The translations under genes and the position numbers were made by a program. Positions 19,844-28,875 of a stretch of 64,000 bases of DNA are shown piece after piece. This stretch comes from an uncultured Paraburkholderia sp. (GTDB taxonomy: Bacteria > Pseudomonadota > Gammaproteobacteria > Burkholderiales > Burkholderiaceae): the NCBI GenBank assembly GCA_940746715.1, contig CALNWN010000008.1, positions 186,001 to 250,000 of the forward strand. The letters run 5' to 3'. Every line of letters begins with the position of its first letter. Position 1 is the stretch's first letter. Below the pieces are notes generated by a model that was given only the letters and a program-made list of their open reading frames with translations, was not told the DNA's origin and did not search any database.

Positions 19844-20210
19844 CTAGCGCCGCGCCGTCCGGCTCTGGCCGCGCAGGAACTGCAATTCGTCGTTGAGCCG
19901 TGCAACCTGGGCCGCGGCGCTGTCCGCTGTCTTCTGAACAGCCGCGCGCGCCGCCGACTCCTGCGCCAATGCAAACCGCGCGTGCCAGTTCGGCCTGCTC
20001 GGCGCTCTTATCGACAGGAACAGGCAGGCATTGTCCGAGCGGCAGGCCGGCGCGCCATGCCTCGCCGATCAGCACCGCGGCCGCGCCGCCCAGCGCGCTC
20101 AGGATGCCAACCAGCGCCCACACTGCGACGCGAACGCGGAGCGGACGCAGTGGCGCGAGCGTGTAAGCGCGACGCGTCAGCGCGCGTGCGTCGCGAGAAA
20201 AAACCAGTTA
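19844..20210 (-). CDS. Small membrane-anchored coiled-coil protein, frameshifted
   Basis: Roughly 115 residues between the M23 peptidase and bactofilin genes. One transmembrane helix (VAVWALVGILSALGGAAAVLI) is followed by a helical stretch with heptad-like spacing (FALAQESAARAAVQKTADSA, then NDELQFLRGQ) ending in TAG at 19844. The frame changes near 19978. The start is uncertain: no ATG lies in the right frame and a GTG at 20123 would begin directly at the helix. Similar single-pass coiled-coil proteins sit beside M23 and bactofilin genes in Burkholderiales, so a cell-envelope scaffold role is inferred. Confidence 0.6.
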
Positions 20211-21166
20211 ACCATGCGAACGAGTGGCGAAAATCGCGAGGTAGGCAGCCGGATCGACGGGCGCGCCGTTGACCAGTACTTCGAAATGAAGATGCGGGCC
20301 GGTCGAGCGTCCGCTCGAGCCGACGTCCGCGATGTATTGACGCGGCAGCACCAGATCGCCGGTATGCACCACGATGCGCGACGCGTAGCCGTAGCGCGTC
20401 GTGAGTCCATTGCCGTGGTCGATTTCGACCGCGTTGCCGTAGCCGGACTTCTCGCCCGCAAGCACCACGCGGCCGCCTGCTGCGGCCAGAATCGGTGTGC
20501 CCGTCTTCGCGACGAGGTCGAGGCCCGGATGAAAACTCAGCCGATGCGTGAAGGGATCCGTGCGGTTGCCGAATGGCGAGCCGAAGCGCGCGCCGTCGGC
20601 GGGCATGCGGCCGGGAAACGCGGCGTAAGCGACCGCATGCGCGAGGGTTTATTGCTCGAGCTCGCCCAGCGTGGCCGCGATGCAGTCCAGTTGCTCGCCG
20701 GTGCGTGTCATGTCGGGACGCGCGCCGAAGCGCGATGTGCGGCCCGTGCAGCGGCGTGGCGGCAAGGCGGGGCCGCCCTCGCCTTCGCTATCGGTCGCGG
20801 ACGTATCGCCGCTCGAAGCGGGCAGCGCAGGCGAAGCAGACGGAACGGACGGGACCGACGACGCAGCGGCGGCGCGCGCGGCGCAGGCCGCGGCGTATTC
20901 AGCCGTGCTTCGAAATCGCGCAACGCATCGACCTGCGCGGTGAGGCGCGCAATGCGCGGCTCGATCTGCGCGACTGAAGCGTCGAGCTTGCCGAGCTGGT
21001 CGATTGCATAATCGCGCTCGATGCGGTTCGCGGTTTGCATGCCGGAGGCGTCGCGCGCGGACCAATGCAGGCCGATCGCAATGCCCACGACGAGCGCGAG
21101 CACCGCGGCAAGAAGCGCAGTGCCGAGGGCGAGCGTCGTCGCCAAACGGCGCGTGACGAGGCTCAC
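20208..21166 (-). pseudogene. M23-family peptidoglycan endopeptidase, frameshift plus in-frame stop
   Basis: Inner-membrane-anchored zinc peptidase of the LytM/M23 type that cuts peptide cross-links in peptidoglycan. N-terminal anchor LALGTALLAAVLALVVGIAI, then a coiled coil (QLGKLDASVAQIEPRIARL), a low-complexity Ala/Ser/Pro linker, and the catalytic domain with FHPGLDLVAKTGTPILAAAG and the HLHFEV zinc motif at about 20275-20290. A frameshift lies in the Ala-rich linker near 20895, and a TAA at 20649-20651 separates LGELEQ from TLAHAVAYAAFPGRMPADG. The catalytic module itself is whole. First gene of the group leading to bactofilin. Confidence 0.82.
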
Positions 21167-21423
21167 GGAACCGCTGGCGAGCCGGGCGCGCGCGAAACGT
21201 GGGCCACATCAGCGTGCTCCGGCGCGCGCGCTGCGTGCATCGCGCCGCAGGGGGCACGCGGGCGGCACATGGAGGGCAAACAAGGATCCGATCAACTCAA
21301 CTGACTGCACGCGGCAGGAGCCGGACCCATGCCGGCGACGATAATCGATAGAGGGCACCGATTATCGCCTTGCAGCCGGAAGCAGCATCTCAAATACGCC
21401 GCGTGGGGTTGCGGCCGCCGCGT

Positions 21424-22287
21424 TCAGTCGCGCTTCAATGCCGCGAGGCGCTCCGCTAACGTTGTGCTCGCGCCCGTCATCGGCAGGCGAAGTTCGTCGC
21501 GTATCAGCCCTTGCGGTGCAAGCCACGCCTTCACCGGCGCGGGATTCGGCTCGGCGAACAACGCATGGATCAGCGGCACGAGCGTGTGAAAAATGCGCCG
21601 CCCTTCTTCGAGCGCGACAAACTGCTCCGTGCGCACATGCGCCGACGCGGCAATCGCGCCGCTGCCGCCAAGGCAAAGCGTGTTGAAGATCTGCATGTCT
21701 TCGCCTGTCAGCACCTGCAAGCGTCCGTCGCGAATCAGCGCAAGCGTGGTGTCGAGCGACCCGGCGCAGTCCTTCACCGCCTGAATCCGTGGATGCTCTG
21801 CCAGCGTGAGCAGCGTGTCGAGTTCGAGCCGCACGCCGTTGCGATAGGGAATGTCGTAGAGCACGACGGGCTTTTCGCTCGCATCGGCAAGCGTCATGAA
21901 ATGACTGACGATGCCCGCCTGCGACGGCCTCACGTAGTACGGCGCGGCCATCAACACCCCCGCGATGGGCAGCGAATTCAGTTGCTGAATGCGTTCGCGC
22001 ATGCTGGCAGTGTGGTTGCCCGACACGCCGACCACCACCGGCAACGGCGCGCTCGGCTCCGAGTTGCCGCGGCGGCCGGCCTGCGCCGCCTCCAGAATAG
22101 TCGCGATGACGGCGTCCTGTTCCGCGTCGTCGACCGCGGCCGGCTCGCCGGTCGTGCCGAGCGCGACGATGCCGGCGACGCCCGCGTCCGCATAACGGCG
22201 CACGAGCGCGCGCAACGCGGCGTGATCCACCGCGCCGTCCGCGAAAGGCGTGATGAGCGGAATCCAGATACCCGAAAAAATAGACAT
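21424..22287 (-). CDS. dapA: Dihydrodipicolinate synthase / N-acetylneuraminate lyase family protein (DapA-like)
   Basis: Intact 287-residue TIM-barrel aldolase. The family catalytic residues are visible: the GTTGE loop near residue 45, the tyrosine in VVLYDIPYRNGV near residue 145 and the Schiff-base lysine in IQAVKDCAGSL near residue 170. DapA condenses pyruvate with aspartate semialdehyde for lysine synthesis, but related lyases act on sugar acids. No other lysine genes are near, so this may be a second, catabolic paralogue. Start ATG at 22287, MSIFSGIWIPLITPF. Confidence 0.85.
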   Translation of the reverse strand: MSIFSGIWIPLITPFADGAVDHAALRALVRRYADAGVAGIVALGTTGEPAAVDDAEQDAVIATILEAAQAGRRGNSEPSAPLPVVVGVSGNHTASMRERIQQLNSLPIAGVLMAAPYYVRPSQAGIVSHFMTLADASEKPVVLYDIPYRNGVRLELDTLLTLAEHPRIQAVKDCAGSLDTTLALIRDGRLQVLTGEDMQIFNTLCLGGSGAIAASAHVRTEQFVALEEGRRIFHTLVPLIHALFAEPNPAPVKAWLAPQGLIRDELRLPMTGASTTLAERLAALKRD

Positions 22288-22607
22288 GTCTTTCCTCTTA
22301 CGTCGATGAGCGACCGTATCGATTCCGGCAGCGTGCGAAGGGGAAAGACAGGCAGGACCGCTGGAGCGTGTGATCCGCTGTTCCGTCGCATCTGACGGAA
22401 CAGCGTGCTCCGGTCAGATGAGCGGCTGTTTTTTGGCTTTGGCGCCGAGTTCCGGGCGGGCATTGCTCGACGCATTGCGCGAGCGCCGCGTCTGCGAAGG
22501 CGGAACGCGTCGCGGTGAATGCGCGGAGGGAAAGAGTCGGGCCGAAGAGCATGAAGCGGAGTGTAACCGCGCCCCACGCGGATTGGCAAAGCGTATCTCG
22601 AAATGAT

Positions 22608-22651
22608 TTGACTTCTGCGGCAGCCAAACTAATATACGCACCGCGTATATT
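22608..22651 (+). promoter_or_regulatory. pyrB promoter with overlapping perfect inverted repeat
   Basis: A sigma-70-like promoter (TTGACT at 22608, TAATAT at 22630, 16-base spacer) faces pyrB. Its -10 region lies inside a perfect inverted repeat, AATATACGC-ACC-GCGTATATT, at 22631-22651. A repressor bound there would block the promoter. A related half-arm repeat lies inside the gene at 22889-22903. Confidence 0.6.
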
Positions 22652-22681
22652 CCGCGCGCACACTTTCCGACAGGTGCCTCC

Positions 22682-23974
22682 ATGAGCGTCCCCCAACAAG
22701 CCTTTCTCCGCGACGCCATGCGGCGCCTCAACATGACGCGCGATACCTTCGCGGGCCGCATCGGCGTGTCGCGGCGAGCGCTGGACACGTGGCTTCTCCC
22801 CGACGATTCGCAGGAGTCGCGTGCCATGCCGGAGATTGTCGAGCGTTTCGTCTCTGAGATCGTGGTAAATGGCGAGCCGGGCGAAAAGTATACGCAAAGC
22901 GTAGACTCGCAATCGCTGGCGAGCCAGATGCTATGGGAAGGCAGGCCGCAGTTGCTGTCGGTCGACCAGTTTTCGCGCGACTCGGTGGAGGCGCTCTTTC
23001 GAGTCGCGGACATCATGCAGCCCATCGCGCGACGCCGCAAAATCTCGCGCGTGCTCGAAGGCGCGGTGCTCGGCAATCTGTTTTTCGAGGCGAGCACCCG
23101 CACGCGCGTGAGCTTCGGCGCGGCGTTCTGTCGGCTCGGCGGGTCCGTGTGCGACACCACAGGCTTCACGTTTTCGTCGATGGCCAAGGGCGAGTCGATC
23201 TACGACACGAGCCGCGTGATGAGTGGCTACGTCGACGCGCTGGTGATCCGCCACCCGGAGCAAGGCTCGGTGGCCGAATTCGCGCGCGCGACCAACGTGC
23301 CGGTGATCAACGGCGGCGACGGCCCGGGCGAGCATCCAAGCCAGGCCCTGCTCGACCTGTACACCATTCAGCGCGAGTTCTCGCGGCTCGGCAAGATTGT
23401 CGACGGCGCTCATATCGCGCTTGTCGGCGACCTGAAATATGGGCGCACGGTGCACTCGCTCGTCAAGCTGCTGGCGCTTTATCGCGGCATCAAGTTCACG
23501 CTGATCTCGCCGCCCATGCTGGAAATGCCGGGCTATATCATCGAGCAGATTGCGCGCAACGGGCATGTGATCGAACAGACTCACGACCTGCCGAGCGGGC
23601 TGCGCGGCGCCGATGTGGTCTACGCGACGCGCATTCAGAAAGAGCGCTTTACCGACGAATCATTTGAAGGCTACACGCCCGACTTCCAGATCAATCAGGC
23701 GCTGGTGGACAGCGTGTGCGGCAGCGACACGCTCATCATGCACCCGCTGCCGCGCGACAGCCGGCCGGGCGCCAACGACCTGAGCGTGGACCTCAATCAC
23801 GATTCGCGGCTCGCCATTTTCCGGCAGACGGACAACGGCATTCCTGTGCGGATGGCGATATTCGCGGTGCTGCTCGGCGTCGAAAAGCTGGTTCAGCATT
23901 CCATGCGCGACGCGGCCTGGCGCCCGCCCGCGTATCTCGGCCCGGACGACGCCGTCTTTCATGGCATCGACTGA
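22682..23974 (+). CDS. pyrB: Aspartate carbamoyltransferase with N-terminal helix-turn-helix extension
   Basis: 430-residue enzyme forming N-carbamoyl-aspartate from carbamoyl phosphate and aspartate, the first committed step of pyrimidine synthesis. The carbamoyl-phosphate loop FFEASTRTRVSFGAAF is at about residue 137, followed by MAKGESIYDTSRVMSGYVDA, the HPSQALLDLYTI motif near residue 220 and MHPLPRDSRPG near residue 355. It is about 110 residues longer than common PyrB. The first 50 residues (AMRRLNMTRDTFAGRIGVSR, then RALDTWLLP) look like a helix-turn-helix of the kind found in phage-type repressors. Long PyrB of this kind occurs in Burkholderia. GTG/ATG context and the promoter upstream support 22682. 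Confidence 0.92.
   Translation: MSVPQQAFLRDAMRRLNMTRDTFAGRIGVSRRALDTWLLPDDSQESRAMPEIVERFVSEIVVNGEPGEKYTQSVDSQSLASQMLWEGRPQLLSVDQFSRDSVEALFRVADIMQPIARRRKISRVLEGAVLGNLFFEASTRTRVSFGAAFCRLGGSVCDTTGFTFSSMAKGESIYDTSRVMSGYVDALVIRHPEQGSVAEFARATNVPVINGGDGPGEHPSQALLDLYTIQREFSRLGKIVDGAHIALVGDLKYGRTVHSLVKLLALYRGIKFTLISPPMLEMPGYIIEQIARNGHVIEQTHDLPSGLRGADVVYATRIQKERFTDESFEGYTPDFQINQALVDSVCGSDTLIMHPLPRDSRPGANDLSVDLNHDSRLAIFRQTDNGIPVRMAIFAVLLGVEKLVQHSMRDAAWRPPAYLGPDDAVFHGID
22889..22903. repeat. Operator-like inverted repeat inside pyrB
   Basis: TATACGC-AAA-GCGTA lies in the linker between the helix-turn-helix and the enzyme part of pyrB. Arms and three-base spacer match the core of the repeat that overlaps the promoter (TATACGC-ACC-GCGTATA). 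Confidence 0.45.
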
Positions 23975-24023
23975 TGCGTGAAACGATTTGCTTCGGAAAC
24001 CGAAATAAAACCGCCGGCACGCC

Positions 24024-24909
24024 TTAAGCCATGGCGCTGCTGCCATTGCGCCTGAAGCCGGCGGCAAAAAACTGCACCTGATACTGCACCGCATTGGACC
24101 AGTACTTCCACGTGTGGCCGCCGGGCCGCTCGGCATAACGATGCGGCACGCCGAGCTCGAGGAGGCGTGCATGCAGCATCCGGTTGGAATGCACGAGCGA
24201 ATCGTTCATGCCGCAGTCGATCATCAGCGCAATATGCGCGCTGTCGAACCTGCGCGCATGCTCGACAATCGCCTCGCGGTTCCAGAAATCGGCGTGGCCG
24301 GCGGGATCGCCGAACACCTGGTCGATGCCCGGCTCGTCCTCGCAGCCGCGCGGGTCCACTGCGCCGCTCATGCTGCCGGCCGCGCCGAATTCGTCGGGCC
24401 GGTCGAGCGCGATATGCAGTGCGCCGAATCCGCCCATGCTCAAGCCGGTGATCGCGCGCGTCTTTCGTCGCAATGGTGCGGAAATGCATGTCGATGTAAG
24501 CGACGACTTCGCTGCCGACATAGGTGGCGTAACGGCTGCCTGCATCGACGGGACTGTCGATGTACCAGCTTTCGCGGCCGCCGTCGGGCATCACGAGAAT
24601 CACGCCATAGCGGTCCGCGAGTTTGCTGATCGGCGAATTGGCGGTCCAGTCGGTGTAGTCGCCGCCCGAACCGTGCAATAGATAGACAACCGGAAACCGG
24701 TCAGCCGCCTTGCCGCGTGCATAGCGGTCGGGCAACACGACTGTCGCTTCGAGCGACTTGTGCATGGCCGCGCTCGGAATCGTCACGACGCGCGACTGGA
24801 ACGCCCATGCAGGAGCTGTAACCAGCAGCATCGCGATCAGCCAGCCAAACCGTGCGCCAAGTGCGCTGCGTGACCTACGTGACCTACGTGCATTAAGTGC
24901 GGTACTCAT
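24024..24909 (-). CDS. Secreted esterase D / S-formylglutathione hydrolase-like alpha/beta hydrolase, frameshifted
   Basis: Serine esterase with a signal peptide (FGWLIAMLLVTAPAWAF), so periplasmic or secreted. The catalytic serine sits in GLSMGGFGALHIAL (about 24415-24450), and the His is in ERPGGHTWKYWSNAV. PVVYLLHGSGGDYTDW is the oxyanion-side motif of the esterase D family. One base is gained or lost near 24460, between HFRTIATKD and TRAITGLSMGG. Length of about 295 codons is normal for the family. Substrate unknown; related proteins hydrolyse acyl esters, including mycolyl-like or feruloyl esters. Confidence 0.85.
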
Positions 24910-25100
24910 ATTCGTCGCTCTCCCTGTCTACATGTGCGGCAAACACAGTCGATGCAGCAGGCAATACACAGCTGCATACGGGGCGGCAAATTCCAGCGAC
25001 GACTCTAGCAACGGCGACTTACAGCCAAATTTCAGCGAACCCTACGATTGACCTCGCTCGATGCGCAACGCATGCGTCGTAACATGCGCGCGCAGTACAC

Positions 25101-25875
25101 CTATTTGATGTGCACACCGAGACCCGCGCGGCCCGGCGCGATGTCGTCCCTAAGCGTAAGCTCGGGAATCCGATAATCGCCGCCGTTTTGCGGACGAAAA
25201 CGGTATGGGCGCCGTGTTCCAGAGATTGTCGAGGCGTTCGCCGAGCGCGTCGCGCACCTGCAGAAATTTTTGTTCGTCGATGCGGCTCGTACGATACACC
25301 ACGAACGGCGGCAGCACGTCGAAGCCGGGGTAATAGAGTATGCCGTGCTGGATCGGGAACAGGACGTCGTCGATCGGGCCATTGATGCCGCGCGGGCTGT
25401 AGTGCGACTCCCAGCCTCCCGTGGTGACGACGAGCATCGCGCGCTTGCCGGCGAAGGTGCCCTCGCCGTAGCGATCACCCCAGCGCGCATCGGAATGCTC
25501 GCCCACGCCATACGCAAAACCATACGCGTAGACGCGCTCCACCCAGCCCTTCATGATCGCCGGCATCGAGAACCACCAGAGCGGGAATTGCAGAATGACC
25601 GCGTCGGCCCACCTCAGCCTGGCCTGTTCGGCCGCGATATCCGGACTTTGCAGTCCGTTCTCGAACGCATGCTTCGACGCGCGCGAGGGATCGAAGCGAT
25701 CGCCCGTTGCAGGCGCGAGACTATCGCGCGCATCGAGCGGGGCCTTCCAGTTCATCGCATACAGATCGGAAACCTGAACCGTGTGCCCGGCCTCCAGGCG
25801 CCTGACGGAGAAGTCCTTCAGCGATCCGTTCAACGACCGCGGTTCGGGATGAGCATAAACAATCAGCACGTTCAT
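25101..25875 (-). CDS. NAD(P)H:quinone oxidoreductase, flavodoxin-like fold, frameshifted at 3' end
   Basis: Cytoplasmic FMN- or FAD-binding reductase of the NQO1/KefF type. It starts MNVLIVYAHPEPRSLNGSLK, the conserved dinucleotide-side strand and flavin-phosphate loop, and continues with VILQFPLWWFSMPAIMKGWV and VVTTGGWESHYSPRGING, both typical. Near 25200 a TTTT run should be TTT: PIPF then continues as RPQNGGDYRIPELTL to the stop at 25101. Divergent from the LysR gene starting at 25966, with only 90 bases between, so that regulator probably controls it. Confidence 0.87.
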
Positions 25876-25965
25876 TTTGCTTGCCTTGATTCATGTGGGA
25901 ATACACACACGATAGGCGCCGTCACGGTATATTGGAAATGAATTACTGATATGACAGGTATTGCC

Positions 25966-26859
25966 ATGAATAATCTTCGCAAGCTCGACCTCAACCTGCT
26001 GGTCACGCTGGACGTTCTGCTCGCGGAGCTCAACGTGACACGCGCCGCGGAGCGCCTGAATTTTTCGCAGCCTTCGGTGAGCGTGCATCTCGCTAAACTC
26101 CGCGACGTGCTGGTCGATCCGCTGCTGCTGCCCGGCCCGCGAGGCATGCGTGCAACCGCGCGCGCGGAGGCCTTGCGCGAGCCGCTGCGACAGGCGCTCG
26201 AAGCATTGGAGCAAGCCGTGGCACCGGCGCGTCCTTTCGACCCCGCGCAGGCCACGCAAACGTGGCGCATTGCCGCGACGGACTACGCGGAGTCCACGAT
26301 CGTACTTCCGGCCCTGCAGCGGCTGCGCTTGGCGGCGCCGGGCACGCGGCTCGCGATTGTCGAAGCGGCGCCCCCGCGTATAGCGAAGCAGGCGGAACGG
26401 GGCGAGATCGACCTCGGCTTTCATACGAGCGAAGGCGCGCCTGCCGGCCTGCGCCGGCGCGTGCTGTTTGCGGAGCGCTACGTGCTTGCCGGCCGCGCGG
26501 ACCATCCGCGTCTGAAACGGCGCCCTACGTTGGCGCAATTCTCCAGGTTCGAGCACGCCATTGTGTCGCCCGACGGCGGCGGCTTCGAGGGCCCGACGGA
26601 TGACGTGCTCGCGAAAGCCGGTCTCTCACGCAGAGTCGTGCTGTCCGTCCCGCACTTCCTGTTTCTCATTTCGGCGCTCGCGAACACCGACCTCGTGGCG
26701 ATGGTGCCCGCGCGGCTCGTGCGCAACAACCCGGCGCTACGCGTGGTCGAGTCGCCCGTCGAGGTGCCCGGCTACGAAATGGCCATGCTGTGGCACGAGC
26801 GCTCGCATCGCGATCCGGCGCATCAGTGGCTGCGCACCCACATCGTCGATTCGGTGTGA
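25966..26859 (+). CDS. LysR-family transcriptional regulator
   Basis: Complete regulator of 297 residues in the NodD/LinR-like branch, judged from NNLRKLDLNLLVTLDVLLAE at the start. Helix-turn-helix at residues about 20-45 (NVTRAAERLNFSQPSVSVHL), then the periplasmic-binding-protein-like effector domain. I prefer the ATG at 25966 over the one at 25951 because family members begin MNNLRKLDLN. Divergent neighbour of the quinone oxidoreductase gene, a common arrangement for quinone-responsive LysR proteins, which is only an inference about the inducer. Confidence 0.9.
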   Translation: MNNLRKLDLNLLVTLDVLLAELNVTRAAERLNFSQPSVSVHLAKLRDVLVDPLLLPGPRGMRATARAEALREPLRQALEALEQAVAPARPFDPAQATQTWRIAATDYAESTIVLPALQRLRLAAPGTRLAIVEAAPPRIAKQAERGEIDLGFHTSEGAPAGLRRRVLFAERYVLAGRADHPRLKRRPTLAQFSRFEHAIVSPDGGGFEGPTDDVLAKAGLSRRVVLSVPHFLFLISALANTDLVAMVPARLVRNNPALRVVESPVEVPGYEMAMLWHERSHRDPAHQWLRTHIVDSV

Positions 26860-26878
26860 GGCGCGATACTTCGCCATC

Positions 26879-27765
26879 CTAACCGTGCGCCTGACTGCCG
26901 GCAGCGCCGATCGCATCCAGCTTCGCGAGAATTTCGCCGCTCAACTCGATACTCGCCGCCGCCAAGTTCTCACGCAAATGTGCGACGGACGACGTGCCCG
27001 GGATCAGCAGGATGTTGGGCGCGCGCTGCAGCAGCTAGGCGAGCGCCACCTGCATCGGCGTCGCGCCGAGGGTCCGCGCAATGTCCGTGAGCGCCGACGA
27101 CTGAATCGGCGTAAAACCGCCGAGCGGGAAAAACGGCACATAGGCGAGGCCCTGCTCCGCCAGCTCGTCTATCAGCGCGTCGTCGGCACGGTGCACCAGG
27201 TTGTAGTGGTTCTGCACGCCGACGATCCTGGTAATGCGCTGGGCCTCGGCAATCTGCGTGCGCGTCGCGTTGCTCAGGCCGATGCGGCGGATCAGGCCGC
27301 GCTGCTGGAGTTCGGCGAGCGCGGTGATCTGCTTTTCGATCGACCCTTCGCCGGCGCATGCATGTCGCCCATCAGACGCATGTTGACCAACTCGAGCGCG
27401 TCGAGGCCCAGATTGCGCAGATTGTCGTGCACGCCGCGCGCGAGATCCTCCGGCTCCTGCGCCGGCAGCCAGGCGCCGTCGCTGCCGCGCACAGCGCCGA
27501 GCTTGGTGACGATGACGAGATCGTCCGGATAGGGATGCAGCGCCTCGCGAATCAGCTGGTTGGTGATATGCGGGCCGTAAAAATCGCTGGTGTCGATGTG
27601 ATTGACGCCTTGCGCGACCGCTTCGCGCAGCACGGCAAGCGCGACGTCGCGGTCTTTCGGCGGCCCGAACACGCCGGGCCCCGCGAGTTGCATGGCGCCA
27701 TAGCCCATGCGCCGCACCGGGCGATCGGCGAAAAGAAACGTGTCCGTGGTATTCAGAGTGGGCAT
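26879..27765 (-). pseudogene. Aldo/keto reductase, frameshift plus in-frame amber codon
   Basis: NADPH-dependent aldo/keto reductase of the YdbC/PdxI-like group. The catalytic tetrad is recognisable: Asp and Tyr in HIDTSDFYGPH, Lys in LVIVTKLGAV, with the His position at LELVNMRLMGD replaced by Asn. The frame shifts near 27355 (GDMHAP to EGSIEKQITALAEL). A TAG at 27035-27037 interrupts ATPMQVALA-LLQRAPNILLIPG, where the family has Trp. C-terminal SSVAHLRENLAAASIELS is otherwise intact up to the stop at 26879. Divergent from a LysR gene 90 bases away, which likely regulates it. Confidence 0.85.
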
Positions 27766-27855
27766 AACGCTCTCCTTGATGGTCGGTCAGGCGCAGTATC
27801 GCCGAGATTGCACCGTTCAATAAAGCGAGCTAGCGTGCACAGGTTGTTCACATTA

Positions 27856-28875
27856 ATGAACAGTGCCATGGAACTCAACGACCTGACCGCCTTTATCTCC
27901 GTCGCGCACGCCGGGGGCTTTCGCGACGCGGCCCGCCGTAGCGGCGTTTCCGCGTCGAGCCTGAGCATGGCCGTACGCCACCTGGAAAGCCGGCTCGGTT
28001 TGCGCCTGCTGAACCGCACGACGCGCAGCGTCGCGCCGACCGAAGCGGGCCTCCGCCTGCTGGACAAGCTGACGCCGCTCTTCAGCGAAATGGAAGCGGC
28101 GCTCGACGTGCTCAACGTGTTCCGCGAGCAGCCGAGCGGCACACTTAAGCTCAACGTGCCGGCGAGCGCTGCGCGCATCGTGCTGCCCGGCGTCATCGCG
28201 CCGTTTCTGAAAGCGTATCCGGACATCCGCGTCGAAGTGCTGGTCGAGGACGGCTTTGTCGACGTGCTCTCGATCGGCTGCGACGCCGGCATCCGCTACG
28301 ACGAACGGCTCGAGCAGGACATGATCGCGGTGCCGATCGGCCCGCGCGTGCAGCGCTTTGCGACCGCTGCGGCGCCCGCCTACCTCGACGTTCGCGGCCG
28401 CCCGCAGCATCCGCGCGGGCTGCTCTCGCACGCTTGCCTGCGCGGTCAGTTCGCGAGCGGCGCGACGCCGACCTGGTCTTTCGAGCGCGACGGCGAAGTG
28501 GTGCAACTCAATCCGTCCGGACCTCTGCTCGTGCGGCCCGGCGCGGCGATGGACCTCGCCATCAGCGCGGCCGTCGCGGGCGTGGGCGTGATCCATCTGT
28601 TCGAAGACATGCTCCGGCCGCATCTCGACAGCGGTGCGCTGGAGCCGATTCTGGAGCCCTGGTGGCAGCCTTTTTCCGGACCGTTTCTCTATTATCCGGG
28701 CCGCCGCCACGTGCCCGCGCCGCTGCGTGCGTTTGTCGATTTCCTTGAAGGATCGCAGCGGATAGCTTCACCAGCCTGCAAATTCGCCGCCACCCGGTCC
28801 ATTTGCGGCGATAATGAGTTGCCGTTTTCTGGGTACGCGCACAATTTCAAAACCTCATCCATCGGGCCACTATGA
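27856..28875 (+). CDS. LysR-family transcriptional regulator with unusual C-terminal tail
   Basis: Regulator whose N-terminal winged helix is clear (LNDLTAFISVAHAGGFRDAA, helix-turn-helix SASSLSMAVRHLESRLG) with an effector domain that includes GTLKLNVPASAARIVLP. The family normally ends near ALRAFVDFL; here 36 further residues (GSQRIASPACKFAATRSICG onward) run on to a stop that overlaps the start of the next gene. The tail looks like read-through into intergenic DNA after loss of the proper stop. ATG at 27856 or, 12 bases later, 27868 (MELNDL, the more usual start). Confidence 0.88.
   Translation: MNSAMELNDLTAFISVAHAGGFRDAARRSGVSASSLSMAVRHLESRLGLRLLNRTTRSVAPTEAGLRLLDKLTPLFSEMEAALDVLNVFREQPSGTLKLNVPASAARIVLPGVIAPFLKAYPDIRVEVLVEDGFVDVLSIGCDAGIRYDERLEQDMIAVPIGPRVQRFATAAAPAYLDVRGRPQHPRGLLSHACLRGQFASGATPTWSFERDGEVVQLNPSGPLLVRPGAAMDLAISAAVAGVGVIHLFEDMLRPHLDSGALEPILEPWWQPFSGPFLYYPGRRHVPAPLRAFVDFLEGSQRIASPACKFAATRSICGDNELPFSGYAHNFKTSSIGPL

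Noticed and set aside
21424..22287. KDG aldolase or sialic-acid lyase assignment
   Set aside because: Catalytic residues are common to the whole family; without context the DapA-like label is the most cautious one.
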